From an uncultured Lachnospiraceae bacterium (lineage in GTDB: Bacteria; Bacillota; Clostridia; Lachnospirales; Lachnospiraceae): a DNA stretch of 8,270 bases. The position numbers were made by a program, and so were the translations under genes. Where the stretch lies: NCBI GenBank assembly GCA_900313435.1, contig OMRF01000336.1, forward strand, positions 1 to 8,270, written 5' to 3'. The notes beneath the pieces are model-generated. The model was not told the origin of the DNA and did not search any database. It worked only from the letters and a program-made list of their open reading frames with translations. Positions within the stretch are counted from its first letter, which is position 1; every line of letters begins with the position of its first letter. Below are positions 1 through 5,618 of this stretch, in pieces.

Positions 1-1
1 A

Positions 2-703
2 CTCGACAATGCTGCCGGAGAGATGAAGAGATCCTGCGACAATGCAATGAGGGCGATGGAGAGCCTTATCGATTCAAACAACAACGTGACCCTTTCCGTT
101 CAGGAGATAGGCAGGACCATTCAATCTACAAACGAGTCAGCGAAGGCTATTGATCAATTCTCTGAGGCGATCACGGATATTGCTTCACAGACGAACCTGC
201 TGTCACTGAATGCTTCCATAGAGGCGGCAAGGGCAGGAGAGGCAGGACAGGGCTTCGCGGTCGTCGCGGACGAGATCAGGAAGCTCGCCGACCAGTCCAA
301 GGAGTCTGCTGACCAGATCAAGGAAATAGTTGTAAGACTTCTTGCCGACGCCGAGGCATCGGTAGATGTTATGAAGAAGCTTGACGCGAACTGCGAGGAG
401 CAGTCACAGCATCTTCAGAGCACAAAGGGCGATATGCAGAATATGCTGGATTCCGTGGGCTCAGTGAGCCAGAGTACGGAAGTGATCTCACAGAGGATCA
501 CCCGCCTCGACGACGAGAAGAATTCGCTCATCGAGATAGTCACGGATCTCTCCGCGATATCTCAGGAGAATGCGGCTTCCACACAGCAGACAAACGCATC
601 TATGGAAGAGCTTTCAGCAACCTTCTCGATCATCAACCAGTCGGCGGAGGATCTCCAGCACGACGCGGAGAAGTTGAAGGAACTCATAAGCTACTTCTCA
701 TAA
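2..703 (+). CDS. Methyl-accepting chemotaxis protein, C-terminal signalling domain (5' truncated by window)
   Basis: This is the cytoplasmic signalling end of a chemoreceptor, which clusters with CheW and CheA and controls CheA kinase activity. The frame is open to the left edge, so the sensor domain, any membrane segments and the start codon lie outside; 233 residues are visible. The conserved hairpin tip is clear about 70-100 residues into the visible part, with NASIEAARAGEAGQGFAVVA followed by DEIRKLADQSKESADQIKEI. The flanking sequence is a long Ala/Ser/Gln/Glu-rich coiled coil, and the return helix includes QENAASTQQTNASMEEL, a form common in clostridial receptors. The protein ends in KLKELISYFS with no NWETF-type tether for CheR/CheB. 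The ligand and membrane topology cannot be judged. It is followed by a strong terminator and converges with typA. Confidence 0.93.
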   Translation, partial: LDNAAGEMKRSCDNAMRAMESLIDSNNNVTLSVQEIGRTIQSTNESAKAIDQFSEAITDIASQTNLLSLNASIEAARAGEAGQGFAVVADEIRKLADQSKESADQIKEIVVRLLADAEASVDVMKKLDANCEEQSQHLQSTKGDMQNMLDSVGSVSQSTEVISQRITRLDDEKNSLIEIVTDLSAISQENAASTQQTNASMEELSATFSIINQSAEDLQHDAEKLKELISYFS

Positions 704-721
704 GGAGAACAATAACAATAA

Positions 722-751
722 AAAGGCGCGCCGGATATCCGGCGCGCCTTT
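722..751. terminator. Bidirectional intrinsic terminator between the chemoreceptor gene and typA
   Basis: A perfect 30-nt palindrome has its centre between 736 and 737. Its arms are 15 nt and very GC-rich, with GGCGCGCC once in each arm. A T-rich run follows on the + strand (749-760), and the A-rich stretch at 711-724 gives a T-run on the - strand. It sits 18 nt after the chemoreceptor stop and 17 nt after the typA stop, so it can terminate both convergent genes. Confidence 0.9.
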
Positions 752-768
752 ATTCTTTTACAGACCAT

Positions 769-2625
769 CTACTGTCCATTTGCTTCTCTTGCACGTTGGT
801 TATTTATCATATCTCTTTTTCTGAGTCTGGGGTCCAGGATCCGCTTCCTTATACGAAGGGATTCCGGCGTCACCTCAAGGAGCTCGTCATTTTCAATGAA
901 GTCGAGAGCCTGCTCGAGAGACAGGCGCTTTGGCGGAGTGAGTACGAGAGCCTCGTCGGAAGAACTTGTCCTCGTATTTGTGAGGTGCTTTTTCTTGCAG
1001 ACGTTTAATTCTATGTCTTCGGCTTTTCCGGATTCGCCTACTATCATCCCGGAATAGACCTTTTCTCCGGGACCGATGAAGAGCGTTCCCCTGTCCTGGG
1101 CGGAGAAGAGTCCGTATGTCACGGATTCTCCTTCTTCAAAGGCGATGAGGGAGCCCTGCCTCCTGTAGGCGATGTCCCCCTTGTAGGGTTCGTACGAATC
1201 AAATATCGTATTTATGATCCCGTTGCCCTTGGTGTCTGTGAGGAAATCGCCCCTGTAACCGATGAGGCCTCTGGAAGGAATGCGGAATTCAAGGCGTGTA
1301 TAGCCGCCCGTGATGGGATTCATTGAAAGGAGTTCGCCCTTCCTCATTCCCAGCTTTTGTATAACGACTCCGGTGAACTCCTCAGGAACATCGATATAAG
1401 CTATCTCGATGGGCTCGGTCTTCTTCCCGTTCTCGTCAGTATGATAGAGGACTTCTGCCTTTGATACGGCAAATTCATAGCCTTCGCGCCTCATGGTCTC
1501 TATGAGGACGGAAAGATGAAGCTCTCCTCTTCCGGAGACCTTGAAGCAGTCCGCGCTTTCGGTTTCCTCTACACGCAGTGACACATCGGTATTCAGCTCC
1601 TTAAAAAGCCGATCCCTTATATGACGTGAGGTGACCCACTTTCCTTCCGTACCTGCGAAGGGAGAGTCGTTCACCATAAAGTTCATGGCTATGGTCGGCT
1701 CCGATATCTTCTGGAAGGGGATGGCCTTCGGGTCATCGGGACCGCAGATCGTGTCTCCCACATGGAGGTCGGCAATGCCTGAAAGAGCGACTATATCTCC
1801 GAAGGAGGCGGTATCGACATCCACCCTCTTTAAGCCGTCAAACTGATAGAGCTTTGTGATCCTTACCTTTTCAAGCTTATCCTTGTCGTGATGGTTTACG
1901 ACGACAGCGTCGGAATTAAGCTTCAGTGTGCCGTTTGAGATCTTTCCTATCCCTATCCTTCCTACATATTCATTGTAGTCTATCGTAGAGATGAGCATCT
2001 GCGCGTTTGCCTCCGGGTCACCCTCCGGGGCCGGTATGTGCTCTAATATCGTATCAAAGAGGGGAGCCATATCCTTTTTTTCGTCGGTGAGCTCCTTTAT
2101 GGCATAGCCGTCTCTGGCCGAAGCGAAAACAAAGGGACTTTCCAGCTGGTCCTCCGTGGCATCCAGATCCATGAAAAGCTCCAAGACTTCGTCAATGACC
2201 TCGTTCGGCCTCGCCTCGGGTCTGTCTATCTTGTTGATGCAGCAGACTATGGGAAGATCCAGAGCGAGGGCCTTCATCAGGACGAACTTGGTCTGGGGCA
2301 TCACGCCTTCAAAGGCGTCAACCACAAGGACGCAGCCGTCCACCATCTTGAGTACACGCTCTACCTCCCCGCCGAAATCCGCGTGACCGGGAGTGTCGAC
2401 AATGTTGATCTTGGTGTCCCGATACTGTACGGCTGTATTCTTTGAGAGGATGGTGATACCGCGCTCACGCTCTATGTCGCCGGAATCCATCACCCTTTCC
2501 TTTACTTCTTCATTCTCACGAAAAACTCCGCTCTGCTTGAGAAGATTGTCCACAAGGGTGGTCTTCCCGTGGTCGACATGGGCTATGATTGCAACGTTCC
2601 TGATATCTTCTCTTTTTTCCTTCAT
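769..2625 (-). CDS. typA: Ribosome-associated translational GTPase TypA/BipA
   Basis: TypA/BipA is a ribosome-binding GTPase of the EF-G/LepA family, linked to ribosome assembly and stress or cold adaptation. The encoded protein has 618 residues, close to the family norm. The GTPase motifs are present in order: P-loop AHVDHGKT (about 15-22), switch I RERGITI (about 53-59), DTPGH (77-81), NKID (131-134) and the SA motif (169-170). Domains II, III and V follow, with the TypA-specific C-terminal region ending in a basic RIRKRILDPRLRKRDM-type tail. The start chosen is the ATG at 2625, with CGGAG at 2636-2640 ten nt upstream. A TTG in the same frame at 2670 would add 15 unrelated residues and lies at the predicted transcription start, so I rejected it. 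The gene stands alone between a terminator and a divergent promoter. Confidence 0.96.
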   Translation of the reverse strand: MKEKREDIRNVAIIAHVDHGKTTLVDNLLKQSGVFRENEEVKERVMDSGDIERERGITILSKNTAVQYRDTKINIVDTPGHADFGGEVERVLKMVDGCVLVVDAFEGVMPQTKFVLMKALALDLPIVCCINKIDRPEARPNEVIDEVLELFMDLDATEDQLESPFVFASARDGYAIKELTDEKKDMAPLFDTILEHIPAPEGDPEANAQMLISTIDYNEYVGRIGIGKISNGTLKLNSDAVVVNHHDKDKLEKVRITKLYQFDGLKRVDVDTASFGDIVALSGIADLHVGDTICGPDDPKAIPFQKISEPTIAMNFMVNDSPFAGTEGKWVTSRHIRDRLFKELNTDVSLRVEETESADCFKVSGRGELHLSVLIETMRREGYEFAVSKAEVLYHTDENGKKTEPIEIAYIDVPEEFTGVVIQKLGMRKGELLSMNPITGGYTRLEFRIPSRGLIGYRGDFLTDTKGNGIINTIFDSYEPYKGDIAYRRQGSLIAFEEGESVTYGLFSAQDRGTLFIGPGEKVYSGMIVGESGKAEDIELNVCKKKHLTNTRTSSSDEALVLTPPKRLSLEQALDFIENDELLEVTPESLRIRKRILDPRLRKRDMINNQRAREANGQ

Positions 2626-2677
2626 GACACAAAAACTCCGAAATATTCTTACTTCTGTTTTTACACACAACTTTTCT

Positions 2678-2705
2678 ATTTTATCATGTAAAAATGCAAT
2701 TTCAA
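2678..2705 (-). promoter_or_regulatory. Predicted sigma-A promoter of typA
   Basis: On the minus strand, TTGAAA (2700-2705) and TAAAAT (2678-2683) are separated by 16 nt. The predicted transcription start is near 2671, giving a leader of about 45 nt before the typA ATG. It lies back-to-back with the promoter of the cobO-like/dapA/dapB operon without overlapping it. Prediction is by consensus only. Confidence 0.65.
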
Positions 2706-2721
2706 GGTCTCTATTGTGGCT

Positions 2722-2750
2722 TTGCTATTTATCTTATGCTGTGGTAATAT
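2722..2750 (+). promoter_or_regulatory. Predicted sigma-A promoter of the cobO-like/dapA/dapB operon
   Basis: TTGCTA (2722-2727) and TAATAT (2745-2750) are separated by exactly 17 nt, with a TGG just before the -10 that forms an extended -10 element. The predicted start near 2757 leaves a leader of about 73 nt before the ATG at 2830. This is the best-matching promoter in the window, and no other clear one lies upstream of dapA or dapB. Confidence 0.75.
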
Positions 2751-2764
2751 AGCAAGGTTTAAAC

Positions 2765-2784
2765 GGCGTGATATTATCACCGCC
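2765..2784 (+). promoter_or_regulatory. Short hairpin in the leader of the cobO-like/dap operon
   Basis: GGCG (2765-2768) pairs with CGCC (2781-2784), and TGAT (2769-2772) pairs with ATCA (2776-2779), leaving C2780 bulged and a 3-nt loop. It begins about 8 nt into the predicted transcript. No T-run follows, so it is not a terminator. It could stabilise the 5' end or be incidental. The leader is too short for a cobalamin or lysine riboswitch. Confidence 0.35.
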
Positions 2785-2829
2785 TAAAACAGTAAACTAT
2801 GGTTATAAAAGGAGAATCGGTAATACAAG

Positions 2830-3333
2830 ATGAATGAAGGTTCTGTCCGCGTTTATTACGGTAACGGCGCGGGAAAGTCCTCCGCCGCACTCGGCTATGC
2901 TCTTCGCGCGGCTGCTGACGGGAAGACTGCCATTATCATACAGTTTCTGAAGGCAGAGGTGAATTACGATTATCTTTCGAAGCTTGAACCTGAGATCAGG
3001 ATATTTCGCTTCGAAAGGACGAAGGAATGCTTTTCCGAACTTTCTGAAGAAGACCAGGAGGATGAGAAGCGAAACATCAGGAACGGGGTTGCCTTTGCAA
3101 AGAAGGTGCTTTCCACAGGAGAGTGTGATCTTCTCATACTTGATGAGATACTCGGAGCGCTCGATGAGGGGATAGTTCCTGAGGAAGAGGTGGTGAGCAC
3201 ACTCGCCCAGGCAGGTGAAGGCATGGAGGTCATATTGACGGGGAGAGCTCTTCCGGACACCATCAGGGAAGAGGCTTCCTTTGTCTACAACATCATTCCC
3301 GAAAAGGAGGGAAAAGATAATGCCGGTATTTAA
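2830..3333 (+). CDS. CobO/BtuR-family P-loop protein, putative corrinoid adenosyltransferase
   Basis: The family (CobA/CobO/BtuR) transfers the adenosyl group of ATP to the cobalt of reduced corrinoids in the cytoplasm. The 167-residue product has a Walker A-like loop GNGAGKSSAALG at 11-22, the QFLKAE segment at 38-43, a Walker B-like LLILDE at 101-106 and the family-typical VILTGRALP at 134-142. Two things are odd. The usual loop is GDGKGKTTAA, here changed to GNGAGKSSAA. The C-terminal end also lacks a clear RHPFDxGIxAQxGI segment and stops at KDNAGI. Corrinoid activity is therefore family inference only. The ATG at 2830 follows an in-frame stop at 2821; the nearest ribosome site, AAAAGGAG at 2807-2814, is an unusually long 15 nt away. 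It heads the dap operon and its last 14 nt overlap dapA, with no other cobalamin genes nearby. Confidence 0.8.
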   Translation: MNEGSVRVYYGNGAGKSSAALGYALRAAADGKTAIIIQFLKAEVNYDYLSKLEPEIRIFRFERTKECFSELSEEDQEDEKRNIRNGVAFAKKVLSTGECDLLILDEILGALDEGIVPEEEVVSTLAQAGEGMEVILTGRALPDTIREEASFVYNIIPEKEGKDNAGI

Positions 3334-4204
3334 AGGAGCGGGAGTCGCTATAATCACTCCCATGAAGGAAAATGAGGAAGTAAATTACACAAAGCTCGAA
3401 GAGCTCATCAATAAACAGATAGATGCGGGAACCGACGCCATCATCATAGTCGGTACTACCGGTGAGGGAAGCACTCTCTCAATGGAGGAGCACAGGTGTA
3501 CGATCAAGAAGGCCGTTGAGTTCGTTCACGGCAGGATCCCTGTTGTGGCCGGCACCGGCTCAAACTGCACGAAGACAGCGATACAGCTTACAAAGGAGGC
3601 TGAGGAGGACGGCGCCGACGCTGCCCTTATAGTCACCCCTTATTACAACAAATCAACGCAGGAAGGTCTTTACAGGCATTATGCGATGATAGCGGATGAG
3701 ACATCTCTTCCCATCATCATGTACAATGTGCCCGGAAGGACCGGGACGAACATCCTCCCGGAGACTGTGGCAAGGCTCATCCGTGACAAGGAGAACATCG
3801 TCGGGGTAAAGGATGCTACCGCAAATATGGCGCAGAGCTCGAAAATGATGTATCTCACCGACGGAAAGATGGATCTTTATTCAGGAGAGGACGGTCTCGT
3901 TGTTCCGCTCCTTTCAATAGGCGCGATAGGCGTGATCTCAGTGGTATCCAATGTGTTGCCGACGGAGGTTCACGATATGTGTCAGGCATGGTTTGATGGA
4001 GATAGTGAAAAGGCGGCAACTATGCAAAGACGCCTCATCCCCATGGTAGACGCGCTCTTCTGTGAGGTGAACCCTATTCCCGTGAAGAACGCCATGAATA
4101 TGATGGGACTTGAGGTGGGACCGCTCCGGGCTCCGCTCTATGATCTTTCACCGGAGCACAGTGAGTATATGAAGGGTGTTCTGAAAGATTATAAGTTAAT
4201 TTGA
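3320..4204 (+). CDS. dapA: 4-hydroxy-tetrahydrodipicolinate synthase
   Basis: DapA condenses pyruvate with L-aspartate-4-semialdehyde in the first committed step towards diaminopimelate (peptidoglycan) and lysine. The product has 294 residues, standard length for this TIM-barrel family. Visible landmarks are GTTGEGSTLS (45-54, with Thr46-Thr47 of the proton relay), TPYYNKSTQEG (Tyr109 region), MYNVPGRTG (Tyr135 and the substrate-carboxylate-binding Arg140) and VGVKDAT, whose Lys164 should form the Schiff base with pyruvate. The start is the ATG at 3320, with AAGGAGG at 3304-3310 nine nt upstream. A longer in-frame extension into the preceding gene was rejected because it adds residues unlike the family and has no such ribosome site. 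It overlaps the upstream gene by 14 nt, which suggests translational coupling. Confidence 0.97.
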   Translation: MPVFKGAGVAIITPMKENEEVNYTKLEELINKQIDAGTDAIIIVGTTGEGSTLSMEEHRCTIKKAVEFVHGRIPVVAGTGSNCTKTAIQLTKEAEEDGADAALIVTPYYNKSTQEGLYRHYAMIADETSLPIIMYNVPGRTGTNILPETVARLIRDKENIVGVKDATANMAQSSKMMYLTDGKMDLYSGEDGLVVPLLSIGAIGVISVVSNVLPTEVHDMCQAWFDGDSEKAATMQRRLIPMVDALFCEVNPIPVKNAMNMMGLEVGPLRAPLYDLSPEHSEYMKGVLKDYKLI

Positions 4205-4215
4205 ATGGAGTGAGA

Positions 4216-4980
4216 ATGAAACGGTTCATCATAAACGGCGTGAACGGACATATGGGAGCCGTTCTCGAGGAAATGATAAAAAATGATCCTGAGTGCGAGA
4301 CAGTATGCGGTATAGATCCCTTCGGTGAAAAGCCCCATGATTTTCCGGTATTCAGGAGCATAGATGAATGTACGGAAGGCGCTGACTGTCTCATAGATTT
4401 TTCGACTGCGGCAGGAGTGCCCGCCCTTCTTTCGGGTTGCGTAGCGAAAGGGCTTCCTGTGGTGCTTTGTACGACAGGGCTTTCCGATGAAGCGCTCGAA
4501 GGTGTCAAAAAGGCTTCTGTCAGCATTCCGATACTCCGTTCTGCAAATATGTCCCTCGGGATAAATGTTATAGCCGATCTTCTCAGAAAGGCAGCGAAGG
4601 TTTTTGCTCCTGCGGGTTTTGATGCAGAGATAGTAGAGACGCATCACAACAGAAAGCTTGACGCGCCTTCAGGTACAGCGCTCCTTCTTGCCGATGCTGT
4701 TAAGGAAGGAAGCGGCAAGGAATATGAGTATATCTACGGACGGAGTGACAGAAGAGAAAAGAGAGGCAGCAGAGAACTTGGTATCTCGAGCGTCCGTGGC
4801 GGAAATGTGGCCGGGATCCATGACGTGATGTTCCTCGGTGAAGACGAGATCATCACGATAAGCCATCAGGCTACCAGCCGGAACGTTTTTGCCCACGGCG
4901 CGGTTGAGGCTGCCAAGTTCCTTTCTGGGAAAAAGCCGGGGCTTTATGACATGGCGGATGTCATCGCATCAAAGGACTGA
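4216..4980 (+). CDS. dapB: 4-hydroxy-tetrahydrodipicolinate reductase
   Basis: DapB reduces the DapA product to tetrahydrodipicolinate with NAD(P)H. The 254 residues cover the whole family. The N-terminal nucleotide-binding fold shows NGVNGHMG (Gly8, Gly11, Gly14), DFST (61-64) and CTTG (85-88). The catalytic region has ETHHNRKLDAPSGTA, with His143 as likely proton donor and Lys147 as substrate-binding lysine. The C-terminal end, FAHGAVEAAKFL and PGLYDMADVI, is typical. The start is the ATG at 4216, with GGAG at 4207-4210. A TTG in the same frame at 4201 overlaps the dapA stop and would precede the canonical N-terminus, so I rejected it. It follows dapA by 11 nt. Its final 20 bp are also coding, on the other strand, for the end of nrdG. 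Confidence 0.97.
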   Translation: MKRFIINGVNGHMGAVLEEMIKNDPECETVCGIDPFGEKPHDFPVFRSIDECTEGADCLIDFSTAAGVPALLSGCVAKGLPVVLCTTGLSDEALEGVKKASVSIPILRSANMSLGINVIADLLRKAAKVFAPAGFDAEIVETHHNRKLDAPSGTALLLADAVKEGSGKEYEYIYGRSDRREKRGSRELGISSVRGGNVAGIHDVMFLGEDEIITISHQATSRNVFAHGAVEAAKFLSGKKPGLYDMADVIASKD

Positions 4981-5488
4981 GGACCGGTTCTCTTTTCTTC
5001 AGGCTTTCCTTCACATCGATGATCCTCTGGTTTTCACTGCCCCTGAAGGGAAGTGAGATATTCTTTTTCTCAATGAGGAAGGGACCGTCCACAAGGATAT
5101 CCGTACAGGATAGGATATCTTCCGTGTATTTTGTGCAGCAACGCATTTTTTCATCAAAGAGCTCTTCAAAGGTGAAACCGGTATAGATCCAGACGGTCTT
5201 CTTTTGCAGAGCTTTTTTAAGTTCCAGGAGAAATGGCAAAAGAGCCTCCTGATTTTCCGGCTCCATGGGCTCACCGCCGAGTATGCTGATGCCGTCCACA
5301 TAGGAGGGCGAAAGGGAATCCATTATCTTCGACTTCGTTTCTTCATCGAAGGGGAGACCGTTTGAAAAATCCCACGTCTCTTTGTTGAAGCATTCTATGC
5401 AGTGGTTCCTGCAGCCCGATACAAAGAGGCTTGTGCGTACTCCTGTTCCGTTTGCGATATCGCAGTAATATATTTTTGAATAGTTCAT
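4961..5488 (-). CDS. nrdG: Anaerobic ribonucleoside-triphosphate reductase activating protein
   Basis: NrdG is a radical-SAM enzyme that uses a 4Fe-4S cluster to cleave S-adenosylmethionine and place the glycyl radical on NrdD. The 175-residue product has the CxxxCxxC cluster motif in SGCRNHCIEC (Cys26, Cys30, Cys33), the SAM-contact motif GGEP (71-74) and the family features YYCDIANGTGVRTSLFVSGC near the N-terminus, VWIYTGFTFEEL, and DILVDGPF. The start is the ATG at 5488, with GGAAAG (5496-5501 on the minus strand) 7 nt upstream. It diverges from nrdD, its substrate, rather than following it as in the common nrdD-nrdG order. Its 3' end runs 20 bp into dapB. NrdR boxes upstream suggest joint control with nrdD. 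Confidence 0.96.
   Translation of the reverse strand: MNYSKIYYCDIANGTGVRTSLFVSGCRNHCIECFNKETWDFSNGLPFDEETKSKIMDSLSPSYVDGISILGGEPMEPENQEALLPFLLELKKALQKKTVWIYTGFTFEELFDEKMRCCTKYTEDILSCTDILVDGPFLIEKKNISLPFRGSENQRIIDVKESLKKREPVLSPLMR
4979..5000 (+). terminator. Possible weak terminator of the dap operon
   Basis: The segment GAGGACCGGTTCTC (4979-4992) can fold into a 5-bp stem (one G-U pair) with a CCGG loop, followed directly by TTTTCTTC. It begins at the dapB stop codon and lies inside the 3' end of nrdG on the opposite strand. The stem is short, so this is tentative, but no better candidate is visible after dapB. Confidence 0.3.
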
Positions 5489-5520
5489 AATTAATCTTTC
5501 CGTAACAGCAAAAAAAGTTG

Positions 5521-5549
5521 TTCACATTTTAATCATAATAGTGTAATAT
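5521..5549 (+). promoter_or_regulatory. Candidate sigma-A promoter of nrdD
   Basis: TTCACA (5521-5526) and TAATAT (5544-5549) are 17 nt apart. The predicted start is near 5556, so both NrdR boxes would lie just downstream of it, within the 63-nt leader. A weaker alternative is TTGTGC (5569-5574) with GACAAT (5591-5596), spacer 16, which would put both boxes inside the promoter. Sequence alone does not decide between them. Confidence 0.5.
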
Positions 5550-5554
5550 GGCAA
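5526..5554 (-). promoter_or_regulatory. Predicted sigma-A promoter of nrdG
   Basis: On the minus strand, TTGCCA (5549-5554) and TAAAAT (5526-5531) are 17 nt apart, placing the start near 5520 and a leader of about 30 nt before the nrdG ATG. NrdR box 1 lies just upstream of its -35 element. The DNA is shared with the predicted nrdD promoter on the other strand. Confidence 0.7.
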
Positions 5555-5558
5555 TACG

Positions 5559-5574
5559 GCACAAGATATTGTGC
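5559..5574. promoter_or_regulatory. NrdR box 1
   Basis: GCACAAGATATTGTGC matches the known NrdR consensus acaCwAtATaTwGtgt at 13 of 16 positions, including the C, A, AT, T and G core, and is an imperfect palindrome. NrdR is the ATP/dATP-sensing zinc-finger and ATP-cone repressor of ribonucleotide reductase genes. It normally binds paired boxes; the partner box starts 31 bp to the right. Confidence 0.85.
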
Positions 5575-5589
5575 TCTTATTTTGACTTT

Positions 5590-5605
5590 AGACAATATAT
5601 AGTTT
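5590..5605. promoter_or_regulatory. NrdR box 2
   Basis: AGACAATATATAGTTT matches the NrdR consensus at 14 of 16 positions. It starts 31 bp after box 1, leaving a 15-bp gap, so both boxes face the same side of the helix (three turns), as is typical for NrdR operators. It ends 3 nt before the GGAGG region of nrdD. Confidence 0.87.
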
Positions 5606-5618
5606 TTCGGAGGTTGCA

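Noticed and set aside
2626..2670. N-terminal extension of TypA from a TTG codon at 2670.
   Set aside because: The extra 15 residues do not look like the family, the TTG coincides with the predicted transcription start, and the ATG at 2625 has its own ribosome site.
2757..2829. Possible cobalamin or lysine riboswitch upstream of the CobO-like/dap operon.
   Set aside because: The leader is far shorter than either riboswitch and lacks the conserved B12-box or lysine-aptamer features.
2803..3363. Open frame of 186 codons on the minus strand opposite the CobO-like gene.
   Set aside because: It covers the promoter-proximal leader and the dapA start of a well-supported operon and shows no recognisable domain; judged a shadow.
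4931..4947. Short AAAGC/GCTTT hairpin as a terminator for nrdG on the minus strand.
   Set aside because: The stem is only 5 bp, the T-run is short, and the bases encode the conserved KKPGLY end of DapB, so it was not listed as a feature.
5529..5544. A third NrdR-like site, 30 bp left of box 1, whose right half ATAGTGT fits the consensus.
   Set aside because: Only the right half matches (about 9 of 16 overall) and the sequence overlaps promoter elements, so chance is likely.
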